Shown here: positions 7,847 through 15,666 of the stretch, piece by piece | Layout: every line of letters begins with the position of its first letter | Numbering within the stretch: position 1 is the stretch's first letter | Assembly (NCBI GenBank): GCA_964509505.1 | Contig: CAZDYP010000003.1 | Location: forward strand, 1-64,000 | Origin: CAZDYP01 sp964509505 | GTDB taxonomy: Bacteria > Chloroflexota > Anaerolineae > JACRMK01 | Length of the DNA: 64,000 nucleotides | Direction: 5' to 3' | The notes under the pieces: model-generated | The model's input: the letters and a program-made list of their open reading frames with translations, nothing else | Databases searched by the model: none | What the model was told of the DNA's origin: nothing | Translations under genes and position numbers: made by a program

Positions 7847-8638
7847 ATGACAAAAAAATGGGCATTGATTCTTGGCGCGAGCAGCGGCTTTGGCGCAGCC
7901 AATGCGCGCGCGCTCGCGCAGGCAGGCTTCAACATCTTTGGCGTACATTTTGATTTGAAGCAGACTTTGCCGCTGGCTAAAGCCGTGCAAGCGGATTGCG
8001 AAGCGGCGGGCGCAGAGACCATCTTCTTCAATCAAAATGCCGCCGACGACGCGAAGCGACAGACCGCGCTCGACAAGATGCAGGCGAAACTCAACGAGCG
8101 TGGCGAATATCTTTGGGTGATGTTGCACTCGCTCGCTTTCGGCACGCTGCTGCCATACATCGCCGACACGCCCGAAGGCGCTGTCAGCCGCGCCCAGATG
8201 GAAATGACGCTCGACGTGATGGCGAACTCGCTCGTCTATTGGACGCAAGATTTGGTGCGGCGCAACCTGCTGACGCGCGGCAGCAAAATCTTTTCGATGA
8301 CGAGCGCGGGCGGGCATCGCGTCGTGGTTGGCTATGGCGCGGTCTCTGCTGCCAAAGCTGCGCTCGAATCGCACACGCGCCAACTGGCGTTGGAGCTGGC
8401 GACGCGCGGCATCTTCGTCAACTGCATCCAAGCAGGCGTCACCGACACGCCCGCGCTGCGCAAGATTCCCAACTCCGACAAGTTGATTGAAACCGCCATC
8501 GCCAACAACCCCGGCAAGCGCCTCACCACGCCGCAAGATGTCGCCAACACCATCGTCGCATTGATGGACGAGCGGGTGCAATGGATCAGCGGCACGATCA
8601 TCAAAGTGGATTGCGGCGAGGACAACACAGGGTTGTAG
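7847..8638 (+). CDS. Enoyl-[ACP]-reductase-like short-chain dehydrogenase
   Basis: Rossmann-fold SDR of 263 residues. The cofactor loop is GASSGFGAANARAL. The active site shows SAGG, then YGAVSAAK, i.e. Tyr-x6-Lys; the x6 spacing separates enoyl-ACP reductases (FabI/FabL) from ordinary Tyr-x3-Lys SDRs. The HSLAFG segment also parallels the HSIAFA of FabI. It would reduce enoyl-ACP in the last step of fatty acid elongation, although detoxifying reductases share these motifs. Start 7847 is chosen because AAAGGAGA lies 8 nt upstream; an ATG at 7826 precedes that site. Probably co-transcribed with the next small membrane protein (12-nt gap). Confidence 0.85.
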   Translation: MTKKWALILGASSGFGAANARALAQAGFNIFGVHFDLKQTLPLAKAVQADCEAAGAETIFFNQNAADDAKRQTALDKMQAKLNERGEYLWVMLHSLAFGTLLPYIADTPEGAVSRAQMEMTLDVMANSLVYWTQDLVRRNLLTRGSKIFSMTSAGGHRVVVGYGAVSAAKAALESHTRQLALELATRGIFVNCIQAGVTDTPALRKIPNSDKLIETAIANNPGKRLTTPQDVANTIVALMDERVQWISGTIIKVDCGEDNTGL

Positions 8639-8650
8639 CTAGGAGGCGTG

Positions 8651-9235
8651 ATGAGTCGCAATCAAAAAATTATTTTGCTCATCACGTCGTTGGTCCTGCT
8701 ATCCTGTTGCGCGTGTGGGGTGGGCGCTTACATCATGGGGCAGCGCCTTTTCGATTACGCGCTTGGAGGCGTCTCGGATCCGGCCAAAGCCAAAGAGGTT
8801 GCTAAACGCATCGCCGATTACACGTTGCCGGCGGGCTATGAAGAAAAGGGCGGCGTGGACTTCTTCCTGATGCAGATGGTGGTCATCTTGCCCATACAAG
8901 AACGTCCCGATGGCTTGATCATTATGCTCATGCAATTCAACAGCGACACGAGCCGTGAGCAAATGGAACAACAGATGCGCGATAGCCTACGACAAGGCGG
9001 CGTGGATCGGGACATACGTGATTTGCGCGTCGTCGGCACGGAAACCGTCACCATCAAAGGGCAACCCGTCACGCTGACCATCTCGGAAGGCTTCAGCGTT
9101 CAAAACAATGCGGTGATACGCCAAGTCGTTGGCGCATTTCAGGGTAAAGGCGGCGCCACGCTCATCATGGTGATGGGTGCGGTTGAGGATTGGGACAAGA
9201 CGTTGCTCGACAATTTTTACAAATCCATTCGCTGA
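8651..9235 (+). CDS. Membrane-anchored protein of unknown function
   Basis: About 194 residues: an N-terminal hydrophobic segment (IILLITSLVLLSCCACGVGAY) and a 160-residue extracytoplasmic domain with no recognisable motif. A perfect AGGAGG lies 4 nt before the ATG at 8651. Two adjacent Cys in the membrane segment could be acylated but do not form a good lipobox. The domain alternates strands and short helices and ends WDKTLLDNFYKSIR, reminiscent of small PsbP-like or DUF4245-type lipoproteins; this is only a guess. It follows the reductase gene closely. Confidence 0.7.
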   Translation: MSRNQKIILLITSLVLLSCCACGVGAYIMGQRLFDYALGGVSDPAKAKEVAKRIADYTLPAGYEEKGGVDFFLMQMVVILPIQERPDGLIIMLMQFNSDTSREQMEQQMRDSLRQGGVDRDIRDLRVVGTETVTIKGQPVTLTISEGFSVQNNAVIRQVVGAFQGKGGATLIMVMGAVEDWDKTLLDNFYKSIR

Positions 9236-9283
9236 GAAACCCGCAGCGTCGCGCTGTGCGATGCGACACAATTACACTAATTA

Positions 9284-9358
9284 ACTCAACACGAAGATTT
9301 CACAAAGATATAAAATCTTTGTGTTCTTTGCGCATCTTAGGGCTTTTGTGTTGAGTAA
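9284..9358. repeat. Inverted repeat of the CACAAAG/CTTTGTG type
   Basis: ACACGAAGATTTCACAAAGAT is followed by its near complement ATCTTTGTGTTCTTTGCGC. Similar low-complexity inverted repeats with CACAAAG or CACGAAAG units occur at 23612-23710 and 36098-36188. Confidence 0.65.
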
Positions 9359-9377
9359 GTTTCTGGGTAGATTGCTA

Positions 9378-10528
9378 ATGAAAGAACTACTCGTCACATT
9401 CTATGACTATGGCTGTTGGGCAAACCAGCGTCTCTTGGATCAAGCAGTGCGGGTGACGGATGCGCAATGGCGACAACCCTTTTCGCAAGGCTATCGCACG
9501 CTCGCAGATAACTTTGCGCATCTCGTCTCTAGCGATTGGCGCTGGTACATGATGGGTTGGCGCGGCGAACAGACGCCACAAGGCACGGCGCTTGCCGACC
9601 TCACCACCCTCGACGCGATTCGCTCGGCATGGGAACGATTGTATGGCGAGCGTCGCGCCTATCTTGCCTCGCTAACTGAAGCACAACTCCATGAACCGCT
9701 ACGCAATCCGCGCGGCGGTCCCGCCCCATTGCGTTGGCAAGGCATCTTGACATGTGCGTTGCACGGCACACACCATCGCAGCGAAATCGCCGCCATGCTC
9801 ACCGATTGTGGGCATTCGCCGGGCGATTTAGATTTGCTGTTCTTCTGTCTGGAACACAACCAACCGCCTGCCCCTGCGATCCATTCGCTCATAATCACGT
9901 TGTATGACTACACCATCTGGGCGAATGGGCAACTACTGGCGAAGAGTGCTCAGCTCACCGATGCGCAGCGGACCCAAGTTTTTTCGCAAGGCTACAAATC
10001 TATCTTCGATACAGTGATTCACACACTCGCCGCCGAGACGCTCTGGTTCGCGCGTTGGCGCGGCGCATCACCGCGCGCCGTTCTGTCGCGCGCCGATGTG
10101 CCTACCTTAGCTGATGCCCAAGCGCGTTGGGAAGCGCTCATTGGGGAGCGCCGCGCGTTCCTCAGCAGTCTGAGCGAAACCCAACTCGCTCAACTCGCCC
10201 AATGGACGAGTACACGCGGCGAGCCACACGCCCTACCTCTATGGCAAATCATCTTGCACTGCGCCAATCATTCCATGCAACACCGCGCAGAACTCGCGGC
10301 GATGCTCACCGACTTAGGACAATCGGCAGGCGATTTGGATTTTGTGTTTTTTGCGATGGCGNNNNNNNNNNNNNNNNNNNNNNNNNNNNNNNNNNNNNNN
10401 NNNNNNNNNNNNNNNNNNNNNNNNNNNNNNNNNNNNNNNNNNNNNNNNNNNNNNNNNNNNNCACCGACTTAGGACAATCGGCAGGCGATTTGGATTTTGT
10501 GTTTTTTGCGATGGCGCAGCCACAGTAA
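9378..10528 (+). CDS. Tandem DinB-domain protein, interrupted by false gap
   Basis: Two consecutive DinB-type four-helix domains (9378-9860 and 9885-10528), each with the same pattern: TFYDYGCWANQRLL/TLYDYTIWANGQLL, a central His in NFAHLVSSDWRW or DTVIHTLAAETLW, and a C-terminal HHRSEIAAML or MQHRAELAAML followed by GDLD. These His residues normally hold a divalent metal; reactions of the family include thiol transfer, but most members have no assigned role. The run of 100 N at 10362-10461 is flanked by a 55-bp direct duplicate, so the gap is probably an unresolved contig overlap and the real protein ends FFAMAQPQ without interruption. Start 9378 is preferred over an upstream in-frame codon in the repeat. 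Confidence 0.85.
10362..10461. other. Assembly gap (100 N) flanked by 55-bp duplicate
   Basis: The 55 bases before the gap (ending GCGATGGCG at 10361) are repeated exactly at 10462-10516. The most economical reading is that two contigs overlap here and were scaffolded with a placeholder instead of being merged. Confidence 0.9.
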
Positions 10529-10575
10529 TCAGTGTTCAGTGAACAGTGTGCAGTGAACACTGAACACTTCTAGGA
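10527..10575. repeat. Heptamer array (CAGTGTT/CAGTGAA)
   Basis: Units CAGTGTT, CAGTGAA, CAGTGTG, CAGTGAA are followed by complementary CACTGAA, CACTTCT. It begins at the stop codon of the DinB gene and ends just before the M24 peptidase start. The same unit recurs at 25322-25385. Confidence 0.8.
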
Positions 10576-10581
10576 AACCTC

Positions 10582-11769
10582 ATGCTACAACAAGAAAAAA
10601 TTGACCAAGCCATCGGCGTCTTGCGCGAGTTGAACGTGGATGCGTGGCTGTTGTATGCGCGCGAGACAAGCGAGATCAACGAGCCGAGTTGGGGACTCGT
10701 CGCACCAGCAGGTGTGGTGTGGCCCGCCGCCATCATCATCACCGCACAAGGCGAGCGCTTTGCCATCGTCGGCAAGCACGATGATGCAGCGTATCGCGCG
10801 AGCGGACTCTACACGGATGTCATCACTTATGTGCAAGGCATTGGCGAGACCCTGCGCAGCCTGTTGACTGAGATTGACCCCAAAAGCATTGGCCTCAACT
10901 TCTCAAAGAGCAACACGGCAGCAGACGGCTTGACGTACGGCATGTTCCTGCAATTACAAGAACACCTCAAAGGCACACCGTATGTGGAGCGCTTCAGGTC
11001 TGCCGATGCGGTGGTGTCGCGTGTGCGCGGACGCAAGACACCGAGCGAAGCTGCGCAGATTCGCGCGGCGATTGACACGACGATGAAATTATTCGCTGAA
11101 GTGACGCCACACATCAAGGTCGGCGCAACCGAACGCGAGTTGTACGATTTCATGCAACGCCGCGTGAACGAGCTGGGCTTGGGCTATGCGTGGGAACAAG
11201 CAGGCAATCCCATCGTGAACACAGGACCGCAATCAACGGTGGGGCATGGACCGCCCACCAACAACCTACGCGTCGAAGCGGGTCATGTCGTCCACATGGA
11301 CTTCGGCATCAAGCAGAACGAGTATTGCTCGGACATTCAACGCTGTTGGTATGTGCTGCGCGCCGGTGAAACTGAACCGCCTGCCGCATTGCAAAATGCG
11401 TGCGCCGCCGTTGCGAAAACGATTGCCGAAGGTGCAAAGGCATTGAAGCCCGGCGTGATGGGCTGGCAGGTGGATGCGCGTGCGAGAGAGGTCATCACAG
11501 GCGAAGGGTATCCTGAATACCAGCACGCCTTTGGGCATCAACTTGGACGCACGGCGCACGATGGCTCGACGCTATTGGGGCCGCGTTGGGAACGCTATGG
11601 TGAAACACCCTATGGCCTCATCGAAGCGGGGCAAGTGTTCACGCTCGAACTCGGCGTGATGACGGAGGCGGGTATGGTCGCGCTCGAAGAAGATGTGATC
11701 GTGACGGAGACGGGATGCGAGTTTTTGGAAGAACCGCAAACTACACTTTGGGTAATTAGTAATTCGTAA
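10582..11769 (+). CDS. M24-family metallopeptidase (Xaa-Pro aminopeptidase-like)
   Basis: A 395-residue cytoplasmic pita-bread enzyme with a creatinase-like N-terminal domain (to about residue 165) and a catalytic domain. All five dinuclear-metal ligands can be seen: Asp in HMDFGIK, Asp in YCSDIQR, His in HAFGHQLGR, Glu in FTLELGV and Glu in ALEEDV. Members remove N-terminal residues before proline or hydrolyse other amides; substrate is not predictable. The last codons (WVISNS and the stop) fall within the start of a GTAATTA heptamer array, so the repeat appears to have replaced the original gene end. The gene is preceded by another heptamer array, leaving only a weak AGGAAAC before the ATG. 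Confidence 0.92.
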   Translation: MLQQEKIDQAIGVLRELNVDAWLLYARETSEINEPSWGLVAPAGVVWPAAIIITAQGERFAIVGKHDDAAYRASGLYTDVITYVQGIGETLRSLLTEIDPKSIGLNFSKSNTAADGLTYGMFLQLQEHLKGTPYVERFRSADAVVSRVRGRKTPSEAAQIRAAIDTTMKLFAEVTPHIKVGATERELYDFMQRRVNELGLGYAWEQAGNPIVNTGPQSTVGHGPPTNNLRVEAGHVVHMDFGIKQNEYCSDIQRCWYVLRAGETEPPAALQNACAAVAKTIAEGAKALKPGVMGWQVDARAREVITGEGYPEYQHAFGHQLGRTAHDGSTLLGPRWERYGETPYGLIEAGQVFTLELGVMTEAGMVALEEDVIVTETGCEFLEEPQTTLWVISNS

Positions 11770-11802
11770 TTGGTAATTAGGCGTTCTCAATTATGAATTA
11801 CT
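11752..11802. repeat. Heptamer array (GTAATTA/GTAATTG)
   Basis: GTAATTA GTAATTC GTAATTG GTAATTA, then CAATTATGAATTACTAA in the opposite sense. It overlaps the last codons and stop of the preceding peptidase gene. Complementary units (TACCAAT) resume at 11921-11940, on the far side of another element, as if that element had inserted into the array. Confidence 0.8.
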
Positions 11803-11827
11803 AACTCACGTTACGCAGCCATAGGCT

Positions 11828-11901
11828 GTCATTGCGAGCGAAGCGAAGCAATCTCCTACATGCGACATGGAGATTGCTTCGCAAACAACGCTCGCAAAGA
11901 C
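11828..11901. repeat. Dispersed palindrome GTCATTGCGAGCGAAGC...
   Basis: GTCATTGCGAGCGAAGCGAAG plus CAATCTCC on the left and GGAGATTGCTTCGC on the right, followed by AACGCTCGCAAAGAC. This closely resembles a GTCATTGCGAG..GAAGCAATCTC family common in Chloroflexota and other draft genomes (recalled, not searched). It sits between two halves of a TAATTGG heptamer array. Confidence 0.8.
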
Positions 11902-11945
11902 GACGGTGTGTAACGCGAGTTACCAATTACCAATTACCCTCGAAG

Positions 11946-12764
11946 ATGAAACAACGTCTCGATCTCTTGTTGATTGAACGCAAGCTCTGTGAGTCGCGCG
12001 CGAAGGCGCAAGCGCTCATCAGGGCAGGCGAGGTATTCGTCAATGGGCAACGTGTGGACAAGGCGGGCGCGCCGGTGCGCGACGACGCGGAGATTGAGGT
12101 GCGCGGCGTGTTGCCTTATGTGTCGCGCGGCGGCTACAAACTCGCGGCGGCGTTGGATGCGTTCAAACTGGATGTGACAAGGCGCGTGTGCGCGGACATC
12201 GGCGCTTCGACGGGCGGCTTCACCGATGTGCTGTTGCAGCGCGGCGCGGCAAAGGTGTATGCGATTGATGTGGGCCATGGGCAGCTCGATTGGCGATTGC
12301 GCCGTGACCCACGTGTAGTTGTGATGGAGCGCACGAACATTTGCTATGTCGAGTCGTTGCCAGAGCCAATGCAATTTGCATGTATTGATGTGTCATTCAT
12401 CTCATTGAAATTAGTTTTACCCGTCGTTAAGCAATTACTTGCGAACAACCATTCACTATCTATTATCCACCACTCGCCATCCGCCATTATGCTCATCAAG
12501 CCCCAATTTGAAGCAGGCAAAGGGCAAGTCGGCAAAGGCGGTGTGGTGCGCGCGGTGAACGTGCATCGTATCGTGTTGCGTGATCTGTTAAACTGGTGCG
12601 CGCATGAAGGTTGGCAAGTGCGCGGGCTGCTGGCGTCACCCATCAAGGGCCCCGCAGGCAACGTAGAATTTCTCGCGCACGTGAGTTTGCCTGTCACGCA
12701 ACCGCTGACATCAGTTGAGGCATGGCTTGACACAGCACTCGAACAAGCTAAACAACTCGCCTGA
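11946..12764 (+). CDS. tlyA: TlyA-family rRNA 2'-O-methyltransferase/hemolysin
   Basis: S4 RNA-binding domain (residues about 1-62: MKQRLDLLLIERKL, RAKAQALIRAGEVFVNG) followed by an FtsJ-like SAM methyltransferase (DIGASTGGFTDVLL, DVSFISLK, IKPQFEAGK, SPIKGPAGNVEFL). The family 2'-O-methylates cytidines in 16S and 23S rRNA. Residues 168-181 come from six heptamers (12447-12488, 42 bp = 14 codons) inserted between the helix ending VVKQLLA and the strand IMLIKPQFE, where family members normally have only a short turn. Start 11946 is preferred because upstream sequence to 11832 is repeat DNA. The PfkB gene overlaps its 3-prime end by up to 50 nt. Confidence 0.93.
   Translation: MKQRLDLLLIERKLCESRAKAQALIRAGEVFVNGQRVDKAGAPVRDDAEIEVRGVLPYVSRGGYKLAAALDAFKLDVTRRVCADIGASTGGFTDVLLQRGAAKVYAIDVGHGQLDWRLRRDPRVVVMERTNICYVESLPEPMQFACIDVSFISLKLVLPVVKQLLANNHSLSIIHHSPSAIMLIKPQFEAGKGQVGKGGVVRAVNVHRIVLRDLLNWCAHEGWQVRGLLASPIKGPAGNVEFLAHVSLPVTQPLTSVEAWLDTALEQAKQLA
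12447..12488. repeat. Six heptamers inserted in frame in tlyA
   Basis: AACCATT CACTATC TATTATC CACCACT CGCCATC CGCCATT: six 7-bp units, 42 bp, an exact multiple of three. They encode a 14-residue low-complexity peptide (about NHSLSIIHHSPSA) in the middle of the methyltransferase domain. Unlike the intergenic arrays there is only one arm, so no hairpin. Confidence 0.7.
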
Positions 12765-13704
12765 AGTCATCGTCGTCGGCGATACGTGCATTGACATTGT
12801 GGCGCGCGTCGAATCGTACCCGCCCATCGGCGGCGACGCGCAACCCATCGAGACGACGCTAGCCGTCGGCGGCACGGCGCTGAACACAGCCATCATGCTG
12901 CGACGCTTGGGCATCAACCTTGCATTCTGCACTCGCGTTGGCGCGGACCTCTTGGGCGACTTCGCTTGCCAAGCGCTGCAACGCAACGGCATTGCACTCG
13001 ATTATGTTCAGCGCGATCCTGCGACGCTGACGGGACTTGTCTATGTCGCGGTCACACCCGATGGGCAACGCACGATGTTGGGCGGCGCGGGCGCGAATCG
13101 CCACCTTGCCGCAGAACAATTGCCGCTCAACGCGATTCGTCAAGCGCGTTGGTTGCACGTTGGCGGTTACACCTTGTTGGATGTGGCTGCGCGTGAAGCC
13201 GCATGGCGCGCCAGCGAAACGGCTAACGCGGCAAACGTCGCGGTGTCACTCGACTTGAGCGATGCGCTGATGCGACTCGCAGCCGAGCAGGTTGTTGCCA
13301 TCGCGCCTTATGTGGAGGTCTTGCTGCCAAGCGGCGACGCGGGACGCGATTTGCCCATCAAAGCGCATGGGATAATCGCGCGCAAGTTGGGCGCAAGCGG
13401 ATGCGTGATCGTCAGTGATGACGGCTGTGTACCTGTGCCAGCGTTGTGCGTCGCGCAGGTGGTAGATACGACGGGCGCAGGCGACGCCTTCAATGCGGGC
13501 TTCATCGCGGGGCGCGTGCGCGGTTTGGATGTGCGCGCGAGTGCGCTGCTGGCGAATGCGTGCGGCGCAGCCGCGGTGACGGTGCTCGGCGCAGGCAATG
13601 CGTTGCCCACGCGTGAAGTGGTGATAGAATTGTTGCGCGACGATACGCCTGAAGGTTGGCAAGCGGAAGCGCAACACATTTTGCGTGCGTTGCCAGGAGA
13701 TTGA
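12727..13704 (+). CDS. PfkB-family carbohydrate kinase
   Basis: Ribokinase-fold sugar or nucleoside kinase. N-terminal VVGDTCIDIVARVESYP and GGTALNTAIMLRRLG bind the sugar; the C-terminal signature DTTGAGDAFNAGFIAG contains the catalytic Asp and anion hole. Specificity is unknown. No in-frame ATG exists near the conserved start. TTG codons at 12715 and 12727 are the only candidates, both inside the end of tlyA, so translation is probably coupled to tlyA. It is followed by an oxidoreductase and a sugar isomerase, which would fit a sugar or polyol catabolic group. Confidence 0.88.
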   Translation: MTQHSNKLNNSPEVIVVGDTCIDIVARVESYPPIGGDAQPIETTLAVGGTALNTAIMLRRLGINLAFCTRVGADLLGDFACQALQRNGIALDYVQRDPATLTGLVYVAVTPDGQRTMLGGAGANRHLAAEQLPLNAIRQARWLHVGGYTLLDVAAREAAWRASETANAANVAVSLDLSDALMRLAAEQVVAIAPYVEVLLPSGDAGRDLPIKAHGIIARKLGASGCVIVSDDGCVPVPALCVAQVVDTTGAGDAFNAGFIAGRVRGLDVRASALLANACGAAAVTVLGAGNALPTREVVIELLRDDTPEGWQAEAQHILRALPGD

Positions 13705-13928
13705 CATGGCAAAGATCAACGCACTCGAAGGGCTGCTAGCTGCGGTTGCCAGCTTCAACCTTCGCTCATGTCCAGAAAGCGCGCAACGCTGCTTGCTCGC
13801 ACGGGACTTCTGTTGGTCGCCAATCTCGCGCCAGAGACGATGGCTGTAACCCTCCACTGCGAGCGCAGCGTTTTTTCTAAACCTGAGCGTCAATCTTTAG
13901 CTTTTAAGCTCTAATCACAAAGGACATT
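13705..13928. other. Intergenic region with repeat remnant
   Basis: A 47-codon frame from 13706 has no recognisable family and no binding site; I do not call it. Positions 13854-13888 (CCACTGCGAGC, AGCG, TTTTTTCTAAAC) resemble 344-377, indicating a dispersed non-coding element. An AAAGGA just before 13929 belongs to the next gene. Confidence 0.5.
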
Positions 13929-14933
13929 ATGCCCAAGAAAACACGTATGATTCTCGTCGGCGCGGGCGGCATGGCTCGCCATCACATCCGACGGTTGTTG
14001 TTGCAGCAAGACACGACGAAAGTCGTCGCGCTCTGTGAACCCAACACGGAACAATACAAGCTCTCCGCACAACTGTTCAAAGACGCAGGCGTGAAAGCGC
14101 CGCCCAACGAACCTGATCTCGAAAAACTGTTGGGCGAGCGCGAGGGTGAGCTGGACGCTGCGTTCATCATCACGCCGCACGTCTATCATCACGCGCAGGC
14201 GACGATGTGCATGGAAGCGGGGCTCGACGTGCTGCTCGAAAAGCCGATGGTGATGAACGCGCAAGAGGCGCGCTCGCTCATTCGCACGAAAGATAAAACC
14301 GGTCGCTTGCTCACCGTCGCATTTCAATCATCGCTCAGTCCTTATGTGAACAAGGCGCTTGCGTGGATTCGCAACGGCGATGCGGGTGAGCTCACCGCGA
14401 TTCACGCCAACGTGTGGCAGAGCTGGAAAGTTGAACAGACAGGCGCGTGGCGACAAGAGCCCAAGCTGGCAGGCGGCGGCTTCTTGTTCGACACAGGCGC
14501 GCATCTGCTCAACATCGTCGTGCGTCTCGCCGACGAAGACTTCGATGAGGTCGCCGCGTGGATGGATAACCGCGAGCGCAAAGTGGACATCATCACGACC
14601 GCGATGGGGCGCTTGAAGTCAGGCAAGTTCGTGACGATTGGCGCATGCGGCGACACGGTGAAGTCGTGCGAAGCCAACGTGAAGGTGTTCGGCACGAAGA
14701 TGATTTTGGAGACGGATGTGTGGGGTGCGTGGCTGCGCGTGCGGCGCGAGGGCAGCAGGAAGTTCCGCCCTGTGAAAAAGCTCGAATGGCGTGGCGTGTG
14801 GGAAGCGTTCCTCGCAGTGCGCGCGGGCGAAATCGAGAACCCCTCACCGCCCGAGCTCGGCTTGCGCCTCGCGTTGTTGTGGGACGCGATTAACGAGAGC
14901 GCAAGGCAGGGTGGGAAGCCGGTGAAGTGCTGA
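13929..14933 (+). CDS. Gfo/Idh/MocA-family NAD(P)-dependent oxidoreductase
   Basis: A 334-residue two-domain dehydrogenase. It shows the nucleotide loop ILVGAGGMARHHIR, the conserved EKPMVMN motif (Lys of the active site), and FDTGAHLLNIV with the catalytic His/Asp region. Relatives oxidise or epimerise sugars, inositols and their derivatives. AAAGGA lies about 7 nt before the ATG. The nearby PfkB kinase upstream and the xylose-isomerase-like TIM-barrel gene downstream (15667-16560) support a role in polyol or sugar breakdown, although an AT-richer gene and two gaps now separate it from the isomerase. Confidence 0.92.
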   Translation: MPKKTRMILVGAGGMARHHIRRLLLQQDTTKVVALCEPNTEQYKLSAQLFKDAGVKAPPNEPDLEKLLGEREGELDAAFIITPHVYHHAQATMCMEAGLDVLLEKPMVMNAQEARSLIRTKDKTGRLLTVAFQSSLSPYVNKALAWIRNGDAGELTAIHANVWQSWKVEQTGAWRQEPKLAGGGFLFDTGAHLLNIVVRLADEDFDEVAAWMDNRERKVDIITTAMGRLKSGKFVTIGACGDTVKSCEANVKVFGTKMILETDVWGAWLRVRREGSRKFRPVKKLEWRGVWEAFLAVRAGEIENPSPPELGLRLALLWDAINESARQGGKPVKC

Positions 14934-14965
14934 TGGGGTGAAGGGATGAAAGGGTGAAGGGGGTG

Positions 14966-15645
14966 ATGATAATGGAACGCTTGCTCCATACTATGCGCTT
15001 ATTGGTATTGCTTGTCGCAAACTGTTTTGTAGTTTCTGTCTGTTTTTTCTTCATCTCACAGGAACTACCCATCTTGCAATTCTCTACCGTTGCCACACCG
15101 CCCCCAACGCTTGTGCCCTGTAAGCCAAATTTCAAATGTACGATTTTGGTCTCACCTCTTGGTCGCATCCAGCTCCATTTTGTAGCTGACTTAGTTGTTG
15201 CATCCCATAAGCCATACTCTGAGCTGACCTTGCCAAGTGGAAAACAGATTACAAATGCCTNNNNNNNNNNTCATACGATGACCAGTTCGCAATCCTTGCA
15301 CAGTGTCCCATTGATCCTGTCAATCGCGATCCATGTCCACTCCATGTATGGGATATGGTGAAAAGTGAAGAGATAAAAGGCGTTGGGGCATCTATTGATT
15401 CTCAGTGGGTGCCTGATGAACATGCTATTGCCACTGTTATGATGCGACGCGAACCACCATCAACCGTATGGTACAGAGAAATCTACTATCTTGGAATTAT
15501 GGACGTACACACCAAACAAATAACTATCCCTGATGAGTGCCCATCGTGGTACAAACGTCCCATGTACACTCGCTCGCCTATACAATGTCTTGGACGACCA
15601 GGTTTTGCGCCTTTGCCAACACTTACGTCGCCACCTAACCCATAA
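14966..15645 (+). CDS. AT-richer secreted or membrane-anchored protein with propeller-like end, split by gap
   Basis: Two frames on either side of ten N (15261-15270) appear to be one gene. The 5-prime part encodes an N-terminal hydrophobic segment (LLVLLVANCFVVSVCFFFIS), a short Pro/Thr stretch and a domain with FKCTILVSPLGRIQLHF. After the gap, reading from 15271, the product continues YDDQFAILAQCPIDPVNRD to a stop at 15645. The segment SIDSQWVPDEHAIATVMM and YYLGIMDVHTKQITIPDECP resembles TolB-type beta-propeller blades. The two frames are out of phase across the ten N, so the true gap length differs from ten. Base composition is visibly more AT-rich than both neighbours, suggesting a transferred or misplaced piece. 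Function unknown. Confidence 0.55.
15261..15270. other. Assembly gap (10 N)
   Basis: Ten N inside the AT-richer gene. The coding frames on the two sides are shifted relative to each other when ten bases are assumed, so the printed length is not exact. Confidence 0.9.
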
Positions 15646-15656
15646 AATCTGCAATC

Positions 15657-15666
15657 NNNNNNNNNN
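15657..15666. other. Assembly gap (10 N)
   Basis: Ten N directly before the coding sequence of the sugar isomerase, which therefore lacks its start codon in this assembly. Confidence 0.9.

Noticed and set aside
13246..13893. Minus-strand open frame of 215 codons
   Set aside because: It mostly mirrors the PfkB kinase gene; sequence outside the overlap is repeat-like.
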